Of a stretch of 17,354 nt of DNA, positions 1 through 6,442 are shown one piece after another. The position numbers were made by a program, and so were the translations under genes. This DNA comes from an uncultured Catenibacterium sp. (lineage in GTDB: Bacteria; Bacillota_I; Bacilli_A; Erysipelotrichales; Coprobacillaceae), in the NCBI RefSeq assembly GCF_900540665.1, contig NZ_UQGV01000054.1, forward strand, positions 1 to 17,354, given 5' to 3'. Within the stretch, counting starts at the first letter, position 1; every line of letters starts with the position of its first letter. The notes beneath the pieces are model-generated. The model was not told where the DNA came from. It searched no databases and saw only the letters and a program-made list of their open reading frames with translations.

Positions 1-34
1 CAATGTTCTGTCTCAGCCCGTCTCCCGGACTGCC
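1..34 (-). ncRNA. Start of a structured leader RNA or small RNA (partial)
   Basis: The predicted transcript begins almost immediately with a 7-bp stem: CAGTCCG (32-26), loop GGAGA (25-21), CGGGCTG (20-14). One pair is a G-U wobble that would be a C-A mismatch if the plus strand were transcribed, so the structure favours minus-strand RNA. The sequence then reads AGACAGAACATTG to the window edge. No start codon or ribosome binding site is seen, so this is either the 5' end of a long leader (riboswitch or other) or of a small RNA. GGGCTGAGA resembles part of a thi-box, but the usual upstream GGGG and P1 strand are not present, so I do not assign a class. Confidence 0.4.
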
Positions 35-39
35 TGTCT

Positions 40-68
40 ATAATACCTAAAATACCGGTGCTTGTAAA
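40..68 (-). promoter_or_regulatory. Sigma-A promoter for a transcript leaving the left edge
   Basis: On the minus strand a -35 hexamer TTTACA (63-68) and a -10 hexamer TATTAT (40-45) are separated by exactly 17 nt, each one mismatch from consensus. The predicted start is near 33-35, so transcription runs off the window. It lies downstream of the GH1 gene's terminator, so it serves a separate unit whose gene is not visible. Motif and spacing are seen directly; activity is inferred. Confidence 0.7.
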
Positions 69-205
69 GTGTTTTTTGAATTTTTTTGTCAATTCTTCGC
101 CTATTCCTATTTTAAGTTGATATACGCTACATTTTTCCATTTTTGTTATTTTCTATTCTTTTTTATGACTGCCTCTTATAACCTCTATACACGCGATTTA
201 AACAT

Positions 206-235
206 ATAAAAGACTGACTACAGTGTGTCAGTCTT
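206..235 (-). terminator. Intrinsic terminator after the GH1 gene
   Basis: On the minus strand, AAGACTGAC (235-227) and GTCAGTCTT (218-210) form a perfect 9-bp stem with an 8-nt loop, followed by a short T-rich tail. It begins 7 nt after the stop codon of the GH1 gene and closes the four-gene minus-strand cluster. The 69-205 stretch beyond it is AT-rich and I see no gene there. Confidence 0.8.
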
Positions 236-242
236 CAATCAT

Positions 243-1691
243 TTATAATTCTTCGCCATTTGTTTCAATGACTTTCTTATACCAATAATATGAATCCTTC
301 GGAATTCTCTTAAGAGTACCTGAGTTTTCATCTTCATCACGATCTACATATACAAAACCATAACGTTTCTGATAACCATTTGACCAGCTCAATAAATCAG
401 TGTATGACCATGTACAATATGCAAGAATACGACATCCATCATCACATGCTTTCTTTAATTCTTCAATATGGTTACGTAAATATTCAATACGATATGAATC
501 ATGAATCTGTCCATCTTCTAATTTATCAAATGCGCCAAGTCCGTTTTCTGAGATAACGATTGGCAAATCATAACGTGAAGTAATCTTACGACATGCAAAA
601 CGTAATCCCATAGGATCAATAGTCCAGTCCCAGTCAGTTGTAGGAAGATTCTTATTAGCTGGTACTTTATACATACCTGGCACACCTTCCATCTCAGCTG
701 TACCTTTTTTACCTGTATTGTTTTCACCGCCAAGAGAATCAACACCATCTAATGGGTTATATTCAATACTGCATGTCTTATAATAGTTCACACCCATAAA
801 GTCTACCTTTGCGGCAGCTGCCTTTAGAATTTCAAGGTCGCCTTCCTCAAAGTGAGGTGCAACACCTAATGATTCTAAGTATTTCATAGCAGATCTTGGA
901 TAACGTCCATATGCATAAACATCCATCCAGTAATATGACTTCAAATCTTCATAGTCTACACATGCCATCTGATCTTCCGGCTTATCAGACACAGCATAAG
1001 CTGGACCATACGCGAATGATGAGCCAACTAATGCATCAGGATAAAGTTCTTTTAATGCCAATACTGACTTAGCATGAGCCATGAATGCATGATGATTTAC
1101 CTGATAGTAAGTCTTCATATCTTTGAATTTTCCTGGTGGATGTTTTGCAAGCATCCAGCCATGGCCTGTGAAGACATTCTGTTCATTCAAAATAATCCAG
1201 TGTTTAACACGATCACCATAACGTTTAAATAATGTTGTTGCATAATTTACAAAATCATCGACAATACGACGGTCTTCCCAGCCATGATATTGATCTTCTA
1301 ATGCCTGTGGTAAATCCCAATGATATACAGTAATCATTGGTACGATATTATACTTTAAGCATTCGTCAATTAAGTCATCATAGAACTGTAAACCTTTTTC
1401 ATTCACCTGTCCGTTGCCATCTGGATAGATTCTTGACCAGGCAATTGAGAAACGATAAGTCTTAAGACCCATTTCACCCATTAATCTGACGTCTTCTTTA
1501 TACATGTGATAATGATCAACTGCTTTATCACCTGTAGTAGCTTTGAATGTCTTACCAGGGATTCTTACAAACTTATCCCATACAGAAGGTTTTTTACCAT
1601 CTTCAGCCCAGGCACCTTCTACCTGATAAGCAGCTGAAGCACTTCCCCATAAGAAATCCTTTGGGAAACCTTTTGATTCTTTAAAATACAT
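243..1691 (-). CDS. GH1 6-phospho-beta-glycosidase (BglA/LacG type)
   Basis: This 482-aa protein is a full-length glycoside hydrolase family 1 enzyme, expected to hydrolyse cytoplasmic 6-phospho-beta-glucosides or galactosides delivered by a PTS. The N-terminal family signature lies near residues 13-27 (FLWGSASAAYQVEGA). The acid/base glutamate is E170 in LNEQN and the nucleophile is E382 in ISENG. Residues 435-444 (SWSNGYQKRY) place S435, K442 and Y444 at the spacing of the phosphate-binding Ser/Lys/Tyr of LacG-type enzymes. The Glu seen in non-phospho beta-glucosidases at this position is replaced by Ser, so a phosphorylated substrate is likely; the retained W436 makes galactoside activity possible. 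The start follows an AGGAGG site by a normal distance. It is the last gene of a cluster, 12 nt after the hydrolase-like gene. No PTS transporter or antiterminator is nearby, which is unusual for this family. Confidence 0.93.
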   Translation of the reverse strand: MYFKESKGFPKDFLWGSASAAYQVEGAWAEDGKKPSVWDKFVRIPGKTFKATTGDKAVDHYHMYKEDVRLMGEMGLKTYRFSIAWSRIYPDGNGQVNEKGLQFYDDLIDECLKYNIVPMITVYHWDLPQALEDQYHGWEDRRIVDDFVNYATTLFKRYGDRVKHWIILNEQNVFTGHGWMLAKHPPGKFKDMKTYYQVNHHAFMAHAKSVLALKELYPDALVGSSFAYGPAYAVSDKPEDQMACVDYEDLKSYYWMDVYAYGRYPRSAMKYLESLGVAPHFEEGDLEILKAAAAKVDFMGVNYYKTCSIEYNPLDGVDSLGGENNTGKKGTAEMEGVPGMYKVPANKNLPTTDWDWTIDPMGLRFACRKITSRYDLPIVISENGLGAFDKLEDGQIHDSYRIEYLRNHIEELKKACDDGCRILAYCTWSYTDLLSWSNGYQKRYGFVYVDRDEDENSGTLKRIPKDSYYWYKKVIETNGEEL

Positions 1692-1703
1692 AGCGCCCTC
1701 CTA

Positions 1704-2579
1704 TCATCCATTTCTATTTAAAAACTCTGTAAGAAGATCCTTATAAGGATGCTTTTCATCAAGAGCATAAAATGGCTTATCTTTTAATGGCATCAGTTCT
1801 TTTTCACATACTGCTGCATTGTATAAATCAAATACATCATTAAAATCTGCTTTATTGTTATTCTTGTTCTGAATAAATAATGTAGGAATAGTATTTCTCC
1901 TAATATATCTCATGACATCTAGATCATCGAGAGTGACATTTAATTCTTTTCTTAACACAATCGAAAGAAGAGGTCGTGTGATTGATTCTGGATATCCATC
2001 ATTCTTCATTAAATATACAAAGTAATCACGCACATTCTTAAATGTGCTTTCTACAATCATGCTTGTTGCATTCTTTAATAAGCCAGCACTACCTGCACAA
2101 AGTAGTGCAGTTGCACCTGTTTCTTTACCATAGAAGAAGACATGATGTTCTTTACCATATTTTTGAATAATATAACGATTCCAGTAGTTGATATCCATAA
2201 CATCCTGAAAACCAACACCTCTTGTGACACCATCTGATGAACCATTGCCATAACAGTCAAACATCAAAATATTGGTATGTGGACAGATTGACTGAAAATA
2301 GAGTGCTTCATTCTCTAAAGAAGAAGCATCCTTAGTAAATCCATGAACCATGATCAATGTATTGTCTGCATGATCCGCTTCAAGAAGATAACCAGTTAAA
2401 ATCGCATCATTCATATTCTTAATACGCACAACCTGAGGTTTTAAAACCTCAAATGAAGTACGATTAATATGTGTACGATATAAACGTTCATCCACAAACT
2501 GACTTGTTTTTTGATATAACCCTGCACCTGCAAGGACAGCTGTCCCGAAGACCGCTGTAACTATGTTTCTCTTTTTCAT
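1704..2579 (-). CDS. Membrane-anchored alpha/beta-hydrolase-fold protein with Glu at the nucleophile position
   Basis: A 291-aa protein with an N-terminal hydrophobic helix after KKR (about residues 5-22), probably a signal anchor, followed by an alpha/beta-hydrolase fold. Fold landmarks are MVHGF (78-81, oxyanion-loop region), a DCYGNGSS stretch (108-115) matching the DxxGxGxS motif of YqkD-like hydrolases, and a C-terminal H277 near the usual catalytic His. The nucleophile elbow reads GKETG (151-155), so E153 sits where GxSxG hydrolases have Ser; its codon is GAA, more than one change from any Ser codon. The usual acid-loop Asp region reads FIQNKNNN (236-242) and lacks a clear Asp. I infer a non-catalytic or mechanistically altered member. 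Its ATG overlaps the previous gene's stop (ATGA), implying translational coupling. The fold is well supported; the function is unknown. Confidence 0.82.
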   Translation of the reverse strand: MKKRNIVTAVFGTAVLAGAGLYQKTSQFVDERLYRTHINRTSFEVLKPQVVRIKNMNDAILTGYLLEADHADNTLIMVHGFTKDASSLENEALYFQSICPHTNILMFDCYGNGSSDGVTRGVGFQDVMDINYWNRYIIQKYGKEHHVFFYGKETGATALLCAGSAGLLKNATSMIVESTFKNVRDYFVYLMKNDGYPESITRPLLSIVLRKELNVTLDDLDVMRYIRRNTIPTLFIQNKNNNKADFNDVFDLYNAAVCEKELMPLKDKPFYALDEKHPYKDLLTEFLNRNG

Positions 2580-3796
2580 TTATACCAATCTCCAAAATTA
2601 TCTAATAACAATCTATTGATATTTAATACCTGTTCAAATGAGCTGAGTTTATACTTATCGTTGTTCATTCTACCTGCAAAGAAACGAATAGCGGCAACAA
2701 GTTCATTACGAACTGATGTACGCATTTCGGTTGGGAATGAACTGATTGGGAAGCATGTGAATACAAATGTATTATAGTCACTGCTGAATAAATCCAACAA
2801 TACATCATAACCTTCATTCTTCAATAACATATTACCTAACGCAAGATCTAGATCATGATTCGCATAGACAAGAATTGAATCCACAATTGTTCTAAACAAC
2901 TGTTTGATAACTTCTCTAAAAGGTTCCTTCTTGTTTAAGTAATAATAGAATAAATAAGAATAAACAAGATTACATTCATTCAAATTACCTGCTTCTTTAT
3001 CATATAAAATAAAATGTTTCTTCATATTATCTGATAAGGCTGTTAAAACAACTTCATTAGAATCAAACAATGAGCTTAAATCAGTCATAATACAGAATGC
3101 GAATAAAGTATGCTGACATAAAAGTTGCATTAAATGGAATAAGTAGCTTGCCGCATGCTTATAGAATACATCTAAGTGATCCACGATTTCCTGGATCAAT
3201 TCTCTCACATAATATAAATGATATTGATATTCAATATCACGATACTTGGAATTTGGCCCATCCCAATCATATTCATAAAGTATATTACGCAGTAATAAGA
3301 TCAACGAACTAATATAAACATCATATTTCTGTGTCTTGATCAAATCATGCATCACCGGAAGATAGATTTCATAGAAAGAATCAATTGTCTTCTGATTAAT
3401 ACCCTGATGATACTTCATATACTCAAATATCTCGATATAATCAATTGGTGCCATGTTTGTATCAATCAAGTGATGTTCCTTCACAATTTTTGGAATCAAA
3501 GAATAATGAAGAATATGTGTAAACTTTTCTTTATAAAAAATATGTACCAGCGCATCTTTAATAATAAACTGCTTTTCCTGGTCATTTAAGTTTTCTGAAA
3601 ATTCTGCTTCAACTTTCTCACCATATGAAAGTTCAACATAAATATCGATATTTCTGAAGCTCTCATCAAGCATATAATAATGAAACTTCATAGCCGTATC
3701 ACCAATACGATAACTGCATCTATAACGATATTTACCTAGATAATGACTTTTATGTTCATCCAGGTACTGTTGGATAACATCTTCTATTTTACCCAT
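2576..3796 (-). CDS. Conserved-looking hypothetical protein, 406 aa
   Basis: I do not recognise this family. The protein is soluble-looking, very rich in Tyr, Leu, His and Phe, and mostly predicted-helical by eye. An N-terminal part (about 20-75) looks beta-rich, with alternating residues such as KYRYRCSYRIG and IDIYVELSYG. The remainder (about 80-400) is a series of amphipathic helices with tyrosine-dense stretches such as SYLFYYYLNKK. There is no signal peptide, no obvious transmembrane segment, no Walker motif and no Cys/His metal cluster. The ATG is preceded by AAGGAGG at ideal spacing, and that site overlaps the stop of the 83-aa gene. Its stop overlaps the start of the hydrolase-like gene, so the proteins are probably made together and may interact. 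Confidence 0.85.
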   Translation of the reverse strand: MGKIEDVIQQYLDEHKSHYLGKYRYRCSYRIGDTAMKFHYYMLDESFRNIDIYVELSYGEKVEAEFSENLNDQEKQFIIKDALVHIFYKEKFTHILHYSLIPKIVKEHHLIDTNMAPIDYIEIFEYMKYHQGINQKTIDSFYEIYLPVMHDLIKTQKYDVYISSLILLLRNILYEYDWDGPNSKYRDIEYQYHLYYVRELIQEIVDHLDVFYKHAASYLFHLMQLLCQHTLFAFCIMTDLSSLFDSNEVVLTALSDNMKKHFILYDKEAGNLNECNLVYSYLFYYYLNKKEPFREVIKQLFRTIVDSILVYANHDLDLALGNMLLKNEGYDVLLDLFSSDYNTFVFTCFPISSFPTEMRTSVRNELVAAIRFFAGRMNNDKYKLSSFEQVLNINRLLLDNFGDWYK

Positions 3797-3807
3797 ACAA
3801 TTCCTCC

Positions 3808-4059
3808 TTAAAAATCATTTTCATGAGCCATCTTAAAACGAGCAATTGATCCACTCTTAATAAAACGTTCCGCAAAGAAACGAATATTATCTAAATGAAA
3901 GTCTCCTCCCATTGTAAGAGAAGTATCCATTATTTCTTTTGTTAAGGCATAAAGCGCTTCTTCAGTTAATCCATAATCATCTGGATTAATAATTTCTCTC
4001 ACCGCTTCAACACATTCTTCAAGATGTGCTGTTTTATCTATATCTGTAATATGTTCCAT
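3808..4059 (-). CDS. Small acidic hypothetical protein, 83 aa
   Basis: First gene of the four-gene minus-strand cluster. I chose the ATG at 4059 (protein begins MEHITDI) because AAGGTGG lies 8 nt upstream of it. A longer reading would need a TTG at 4095 with no comparable ribosome site. The product looks like a small helical cytoplasmic protein, acidic in its first half and more basic near the end (RFFAERFIKSGSIARFK), without cysteine-based motifs or membrane segments. I recognise no family. Its stop codon is part of the next gene's ribosome binding site, 11 nt before that gene's start, which suggests coupling with the 406-aa protein. Confidence 0.75.
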   Translation of the reverse strand: MEHITDIDKTAHLEECVEAVREIINPDDYGLTEEALYALTKEIMDTSLTMGGDFHLDNIRFFAERFIKSGSIARFKMAHENDF

Positions 4060-4091
4060 TTTTATCACCACCTTCATTAAACAGCCTTTAA

Positions 4092-4118
4092 TCAATACTA
4101 GGCACTTTATATTGTAAA
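4092..4118 (-). promoter_or_regulatory. Weak candidate promoter for the four-gene cluster
   Basis: A TTTACA -35 (4113-4118) is followed 15 nt later by TATTGA (4092-4097), a sub-optimal -10 and spacing. A start near 4085 would leave a short leader containing the ribosome site. No better candidate is visible between the debris region and the 83-aa gene, but this remains a guess. Confidence 0.3.
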
Positions 4119-4202
4119 GGTTTTTTTAAATAAATGAAATAATATCATTCTTTTTAATAGATAATACGTACTTTCAAATTTAAGAAATATCACTACAGCA
4201 AT

Positions 4203-4293
4203 ATACATTACTACATTTTCCAAATGTATCAAAATCTAATAAACAACGGATATCTCAACATATTTTATATTTAGTATCGTGATAACTGTCAAA
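4203..4293 (-). pseudogene. Gene-fragment repeat, copy B (disrupted)
   Basis: Ungapped alignment to copy A matches the first 8 nt (TTTGACAG), 17 of the last 18 nt, and about half of the 65 nt between, roughly 60% overall. In the homologous frame it reads FDSYHDTKYKIC, a stop, then LDFDTFGKCSNVY. This echoes copy A (FDSY..DT.K and FD.D...KC.NV) but is interrupted by an in-frame TGA. Homology with a stop in the middle indicates decay. Confidence 0.5.
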
Positions 4294-4347
4294 CTGGTTC
4301 AACTATCTACATTCAATGCCTCATATGAGTGTTCTTCTTCAAACGAA

Positions 4348-4438
4348 ATACATTACCACATTTTCTGCATCCATCTAAATCAAAATTAGTATGAATAGTC
4401 CAATACTTTTTCAAAGTGTCAACACTGTAGCTGTCAAA
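4348..4438 (-). pseudogene. Gene-fragment repeat, copy A
   Basis: Minus-strand translation from 4438 reads FDSYSVDTLKKYW, then FDLDGCRKCGNVF, in a frame open to a stop at 4313-4315. It begins 5 nt after the stop of the Imm35-like gene, in a different frame. The matching copy B lies 145 bp downstream with the same 91-nt length and no gaps. It looks like the C-terminal end of a longer protein, with a CxxC pair that might bind metal. It has no start codon of its own with a ribosome site, so I treat it as a remnant; the parent family is not identified. Confidence 0.5.
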
Positions 4439-4442
4439 GTAA

Positions 4443-4679
4443 CTAAAATTTAATTTTCTTCTTATAAGTCCATGTCTGCTCATCACCAAGCATATATTCA
4501 CCATAATGAATACGACGTCCATCACTTTTTCCAATAACAACAGGAATCCATCCTGCATACTCATGTTCAGAATCGTTAAAAATATAAGCATCTTCTGTTT
4601 CAAATGCCTCATTGATATGTACTGCCATTTCACCAAGAAATTCTAAAGCGATTTTCTTTGCTTCTTCATAATTAACCAT
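4443..4679 (-). CDS. Small Imm35/YrhB-like protein, 78 aa
   Basis: A 78-aa product starting MVNYEEAKKIALEFL, with an initial amphipathic helix, then a strand-rich half (DAYIFNDSEHEYAGWIPVVIG and HYGEYMLGDEQTW). The layout and the opening helix resemble the YrhB/Imm35 type of small proteins, some of which are immunity proteins for polymorphic toxins; this is a resemblance by eye, not a confirmed match. The ATG has AAGGAGA 8 nt upstream. It sits after the terminator of the PHP gene, and only a weak -10-like CATAAT (4706-4711) is visible as a promoter. It is followed at once by gene debris and has no toxin gene nearby, so it may be an orphan left after loss of its partner. Confidence 0.6.
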   Translation of the reverse strand: MVNYEEAKKIALEFLGEMAVHINEAFETEDAYIFNDSEHEYAGWIPVVIGKSDGRRIHYGEYMLGDEQTWTYKKKIKF

Positions 4680-4724
4680 ATTCTTTTTCTCCTTCTCTTA
4701 TTCATATTATGCACTCATACCACC

Positions 4725-4748
4725 AAAACAAAGGCTTTTTCAAGCCTT
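4725..4748 (-). terminator. Intrinsic terminator after the PHP gene
   Basis: On the minus strand AAGGCTT (4748-4742), loop GAAA, AAGCCTT (4737-4731), then TGTTTT. The 7-bp stem starts directly after the stop codon of the PHP gene and separates it from the Imm35-like gene. Confidence 0.75.
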
Positions 4749-5507
4749 CTATTTCAACATCTTTATATCTTCTGTAATTTCTAACCCATTCTCTTTTAAA
4801 TAAGTATAAGCACAATTGTATGTTTTAGAGTCTTTTAATGCACCAGGTTCATGTGCATCTGTCCCTATAATAATACGATTATGATGCTTTTTACATAAAT
4901 CAATAAATGGCTGACTTGGATAATGACGCATTGCCTTAAATCCTAATAAATTGAATTCTAAAGGCATATTTATTTCAGCTGCATGAATACAGATTTTTTC
5001 TAATTCATCAATATGTTCCTGCTTATTTTCATCATAAAAGACAACATCAGGATGTGCTACATATGAAAATAAACCTGTATCCATTGCCTTGATTACCTGT
5101 GATACATATCTTTTTAATTCTTCTAAACTCACAGGATACCCATAGTAAATACCTGTTTCATCACTGCCATCAAAATGATTACCTAAAATAAGATAATCTA
5201 GTCCATAACGTTCTACCTGTTCCTTAAGCCAGTCCATCTTATCTTCAAAATATTCACACTCTAAACCAATCTTAATAGAAATCTTGTCTTTATATTTATC
5301 CCTAAGTACTGATAATGTATGGACATAGTCCTCGAGTTGTGATTCATCCATACGCATTGTTGCATGGTAACCTGAATCATAATGCCATGGTGTATGATCT
5401 GAAAAGCCTAGTTCGCTATACCCTGCAGATATAGCCGCTAAAATATACTCTTCTTCACTTCCAATAGCGTGCATACATCTAGTTGTGTGTGTATGATAGT
5501 TCTTCAT
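4749..5507 (-). CDS. hisK: PHP-domain phosphatase, probably histidinol-phosphatase
   Basis: A 252-aa PHP-family metallophosphatase. Metal-binding landmarks appear in the expected order: HTHT with H5 and H7, FSDHTPW (D37, H38), GLECEYF (E83), GNHFDG (H111), VAHPD (H152) and GTDAHEP (D217, H219). Length and motif order match HisK-type histidinol-phosphatases, which convert L-histidinol phosphate to histidinol in histidine synthesis. PHP phosphatases acting on other phosphomonoesters look similar, and no other his gene is in view, so the substrate is inferred. The start has AGGAGG 5 nt upstream. A strong terminator lies between thrB and this ribosome site with no room for a separate promoter, so expression must come from readthrough or from a promoter inside thrB. 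Confidence 0.85.
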   Translation of the reverse strand: MKNYHTHTTRCMHAIGSEEEYILAAISAGYSELGFSDHTPWHYDSGYHATMRMDESQLEDYVHTLSVLRDKYKDKISIKIGLECEYFEDKMDWLKEQVERYGLDYLILGNHFDGSDETGIYYGYPVSLEELKRYVSQVIKAMDTGLFSYVAHPDVVFYDENKQEHIDELEKICIHAAEINMPLEFNLLGFKAMRHYPSQPFIDLCKKHHNRIIIGTDAHEPGALKDSKTYNCAYTYLKENGLEITEDIKMLK

Positions 5508-5519
5508 TTGATCCTCCTG

Positions 5520-5548
5520 AAAAAAATACCTGACAACTGCCAGGTATT
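5520..5548 (-). terminator. Intrinsic terminator between thrB and the PHP gene
   Basis: On the minus strand AATACCTG (5548-5541), an 8-nt loop, CAGGTATT (5532-5525), then five T. The 8-bp stem overlaps the thrB stop codon. The T-run ends 3 nt before the AGGAGG ribosome site of the PHP gene (5512-5517). Confidence 0.85.
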
Positions 5549-6440
5549 ATAAAAAGTCACATGTAAATCCACGTTCATCTAATTCTAACTTTTCTACTTG
5601 CCATCCGTCAATTAAAGATCCTAATTCTTCTTTAATACGAACAACACCCATTGTATCATCAGCACGTATCAAAGCCATAATAGTAGGCCCTGCACCTGAT
5701 AAATAAGCACCTAATACTTTTTCATCCTTCTCTAATACATCCATAATAGGGAAGAAGTTATCAATTAAGTGTCCACGATATGGCTGATGGAAACGATCCT
5801 TAAAACCTAGTTTTAACCCTTCATCATATCCATTAATAAGTGATGCAACCATCAATGCAAGATGAGATACATTCTTAATCGCATCTGCACGGTCTAATGT
5901 CTGTGGTAATACAGAACGTGCTTTTTCTGTAGATAATGTGAAAGGTGGAATGAGTGCTACATAACGATAGTCCTGTTTAACAGGGATTGAAAGTGTAGTC
6001 ACTTTATGTTCTTCCATAACAGAAACAGTTAAACCACCAAAGATAGCTGGAGCAACGTTATCTGGATGTCCTTCAATCTTAGTCGCAAGTTCAAGAATGT
6101 TCTGACGTTCTTCATAGCGATTCTTAAATGCGAAAGCACCAACAATACCAGCAACAATACATGTAGAAGAAGAACCTAATCCTCTTGTATAAGGAACATC
6201 TCCTTCATTGGTAATACGCAATCCTTTATAATCTAATCCCACATAACGTGCACCTTCTTCAAAGGCACGATAAGCTAAGTTATCTTTATTCGCAAACTGT
6301 TCAGGACATCCTAAGATTTCTAATCCTTCATCTAATAATTCAAAAGTGAATGTATTATATAAAGTGACTGCTAGACCTGCAACGTCAAATCCAGGTCCTA
6401 AGTTTGCGCTTGTTGCAGGAACTCTTACCTTTACAAACAT
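5547..6440 (-). CDS. thrB: Homoserine kinase
   Basis: A 297-aa GHMP-family kinase that phosphorylates L-homoserine with ATP, the penultimate step of threonine synthesis. The opening VRVPATSANLGPGFD (6-19) is typical of ThrB. The ATP-binding GLGSSS loop is at 87-92, EGHPDNVAPA follows at 123-132, and the C-terminal GHMP motif LSGAGPT is at 247-253. Length is normal for the family. It starts 2 nt after the thrC stop, using AAGGAG embedded in the end of thrC with an 8-nt spacer, so the two are co-transcribed and probably translationally coupled. Its product is the substrate of the thrC enzyme. Confidence 0.96.
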   Translation of the reverse strand: MFVKVRVPATSANLGPGFDVAGLAVTLYNTFTFELLDEGLEILGCPEQFANKDNLAYRAFEEGARYVGLDYKGLRITNEGDVPYTRGLGSSSTCIVAGIVGAFAFKNRYEERQNILELATKIEGHPDNVAPAIFGGLTVSVMEEHKVTTLSIPVKQDYRYVALIPPFTLSTEKARSVLPQTLDRADAIKNVSHLALMVASLINGYDEGLKLGFKDRFHQPYRGHLIDNFFPIMDVLEKDEKVLGAYLSGAGPTIMALIRADDTMGVVRIKEELGSLIDGWQVEKLELDERGFTCDFL

Positions 6441-6442
6441 AA

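Larger units (their letters stand above)
4060..4442. other. 383-bp non-coding stretch, mainly gene debris
   Basis: No open frame here has a plausible start and ribosome site. The stretch is strongly AT-rich. It holds the leader and candidate promoter of the 83-aa gene (4060-4118), an AT-rich spacer without recognisable structure (4119-4202), and two diverged copies of one 91-bp sequence (4203-4293 and 4348-4438). I see no clear intrinsic terminator for the Imm35-like gene that precedes it on the minus strand. Confidence 0.6.

Noticed and set aside
1..34. TPP riboswitch from the GGGCTGAGA motif
   Set aside because: The conserved upstream GGGG and P1 strand are missing and the predicted transcript starts too close to leave room for them; the remaining part lies outside the window.
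3097..3589. Two plus-strand reading frames opposite the 406-aa gene
   Set aside because: Antisense to a gene with a strong ribosome site and tight operon spacing; no promoter or ribosome site supports them.
4313..4636. 107-aa minus-strand reading frame overlapping the Imm35-like gene
   Set aside because: Its first two thirds are the shifted frame of the Imm35-like gene and its ATG has no suitable ribosome site; only the tail (copy A) looks protein-like and is listed as a fragment.
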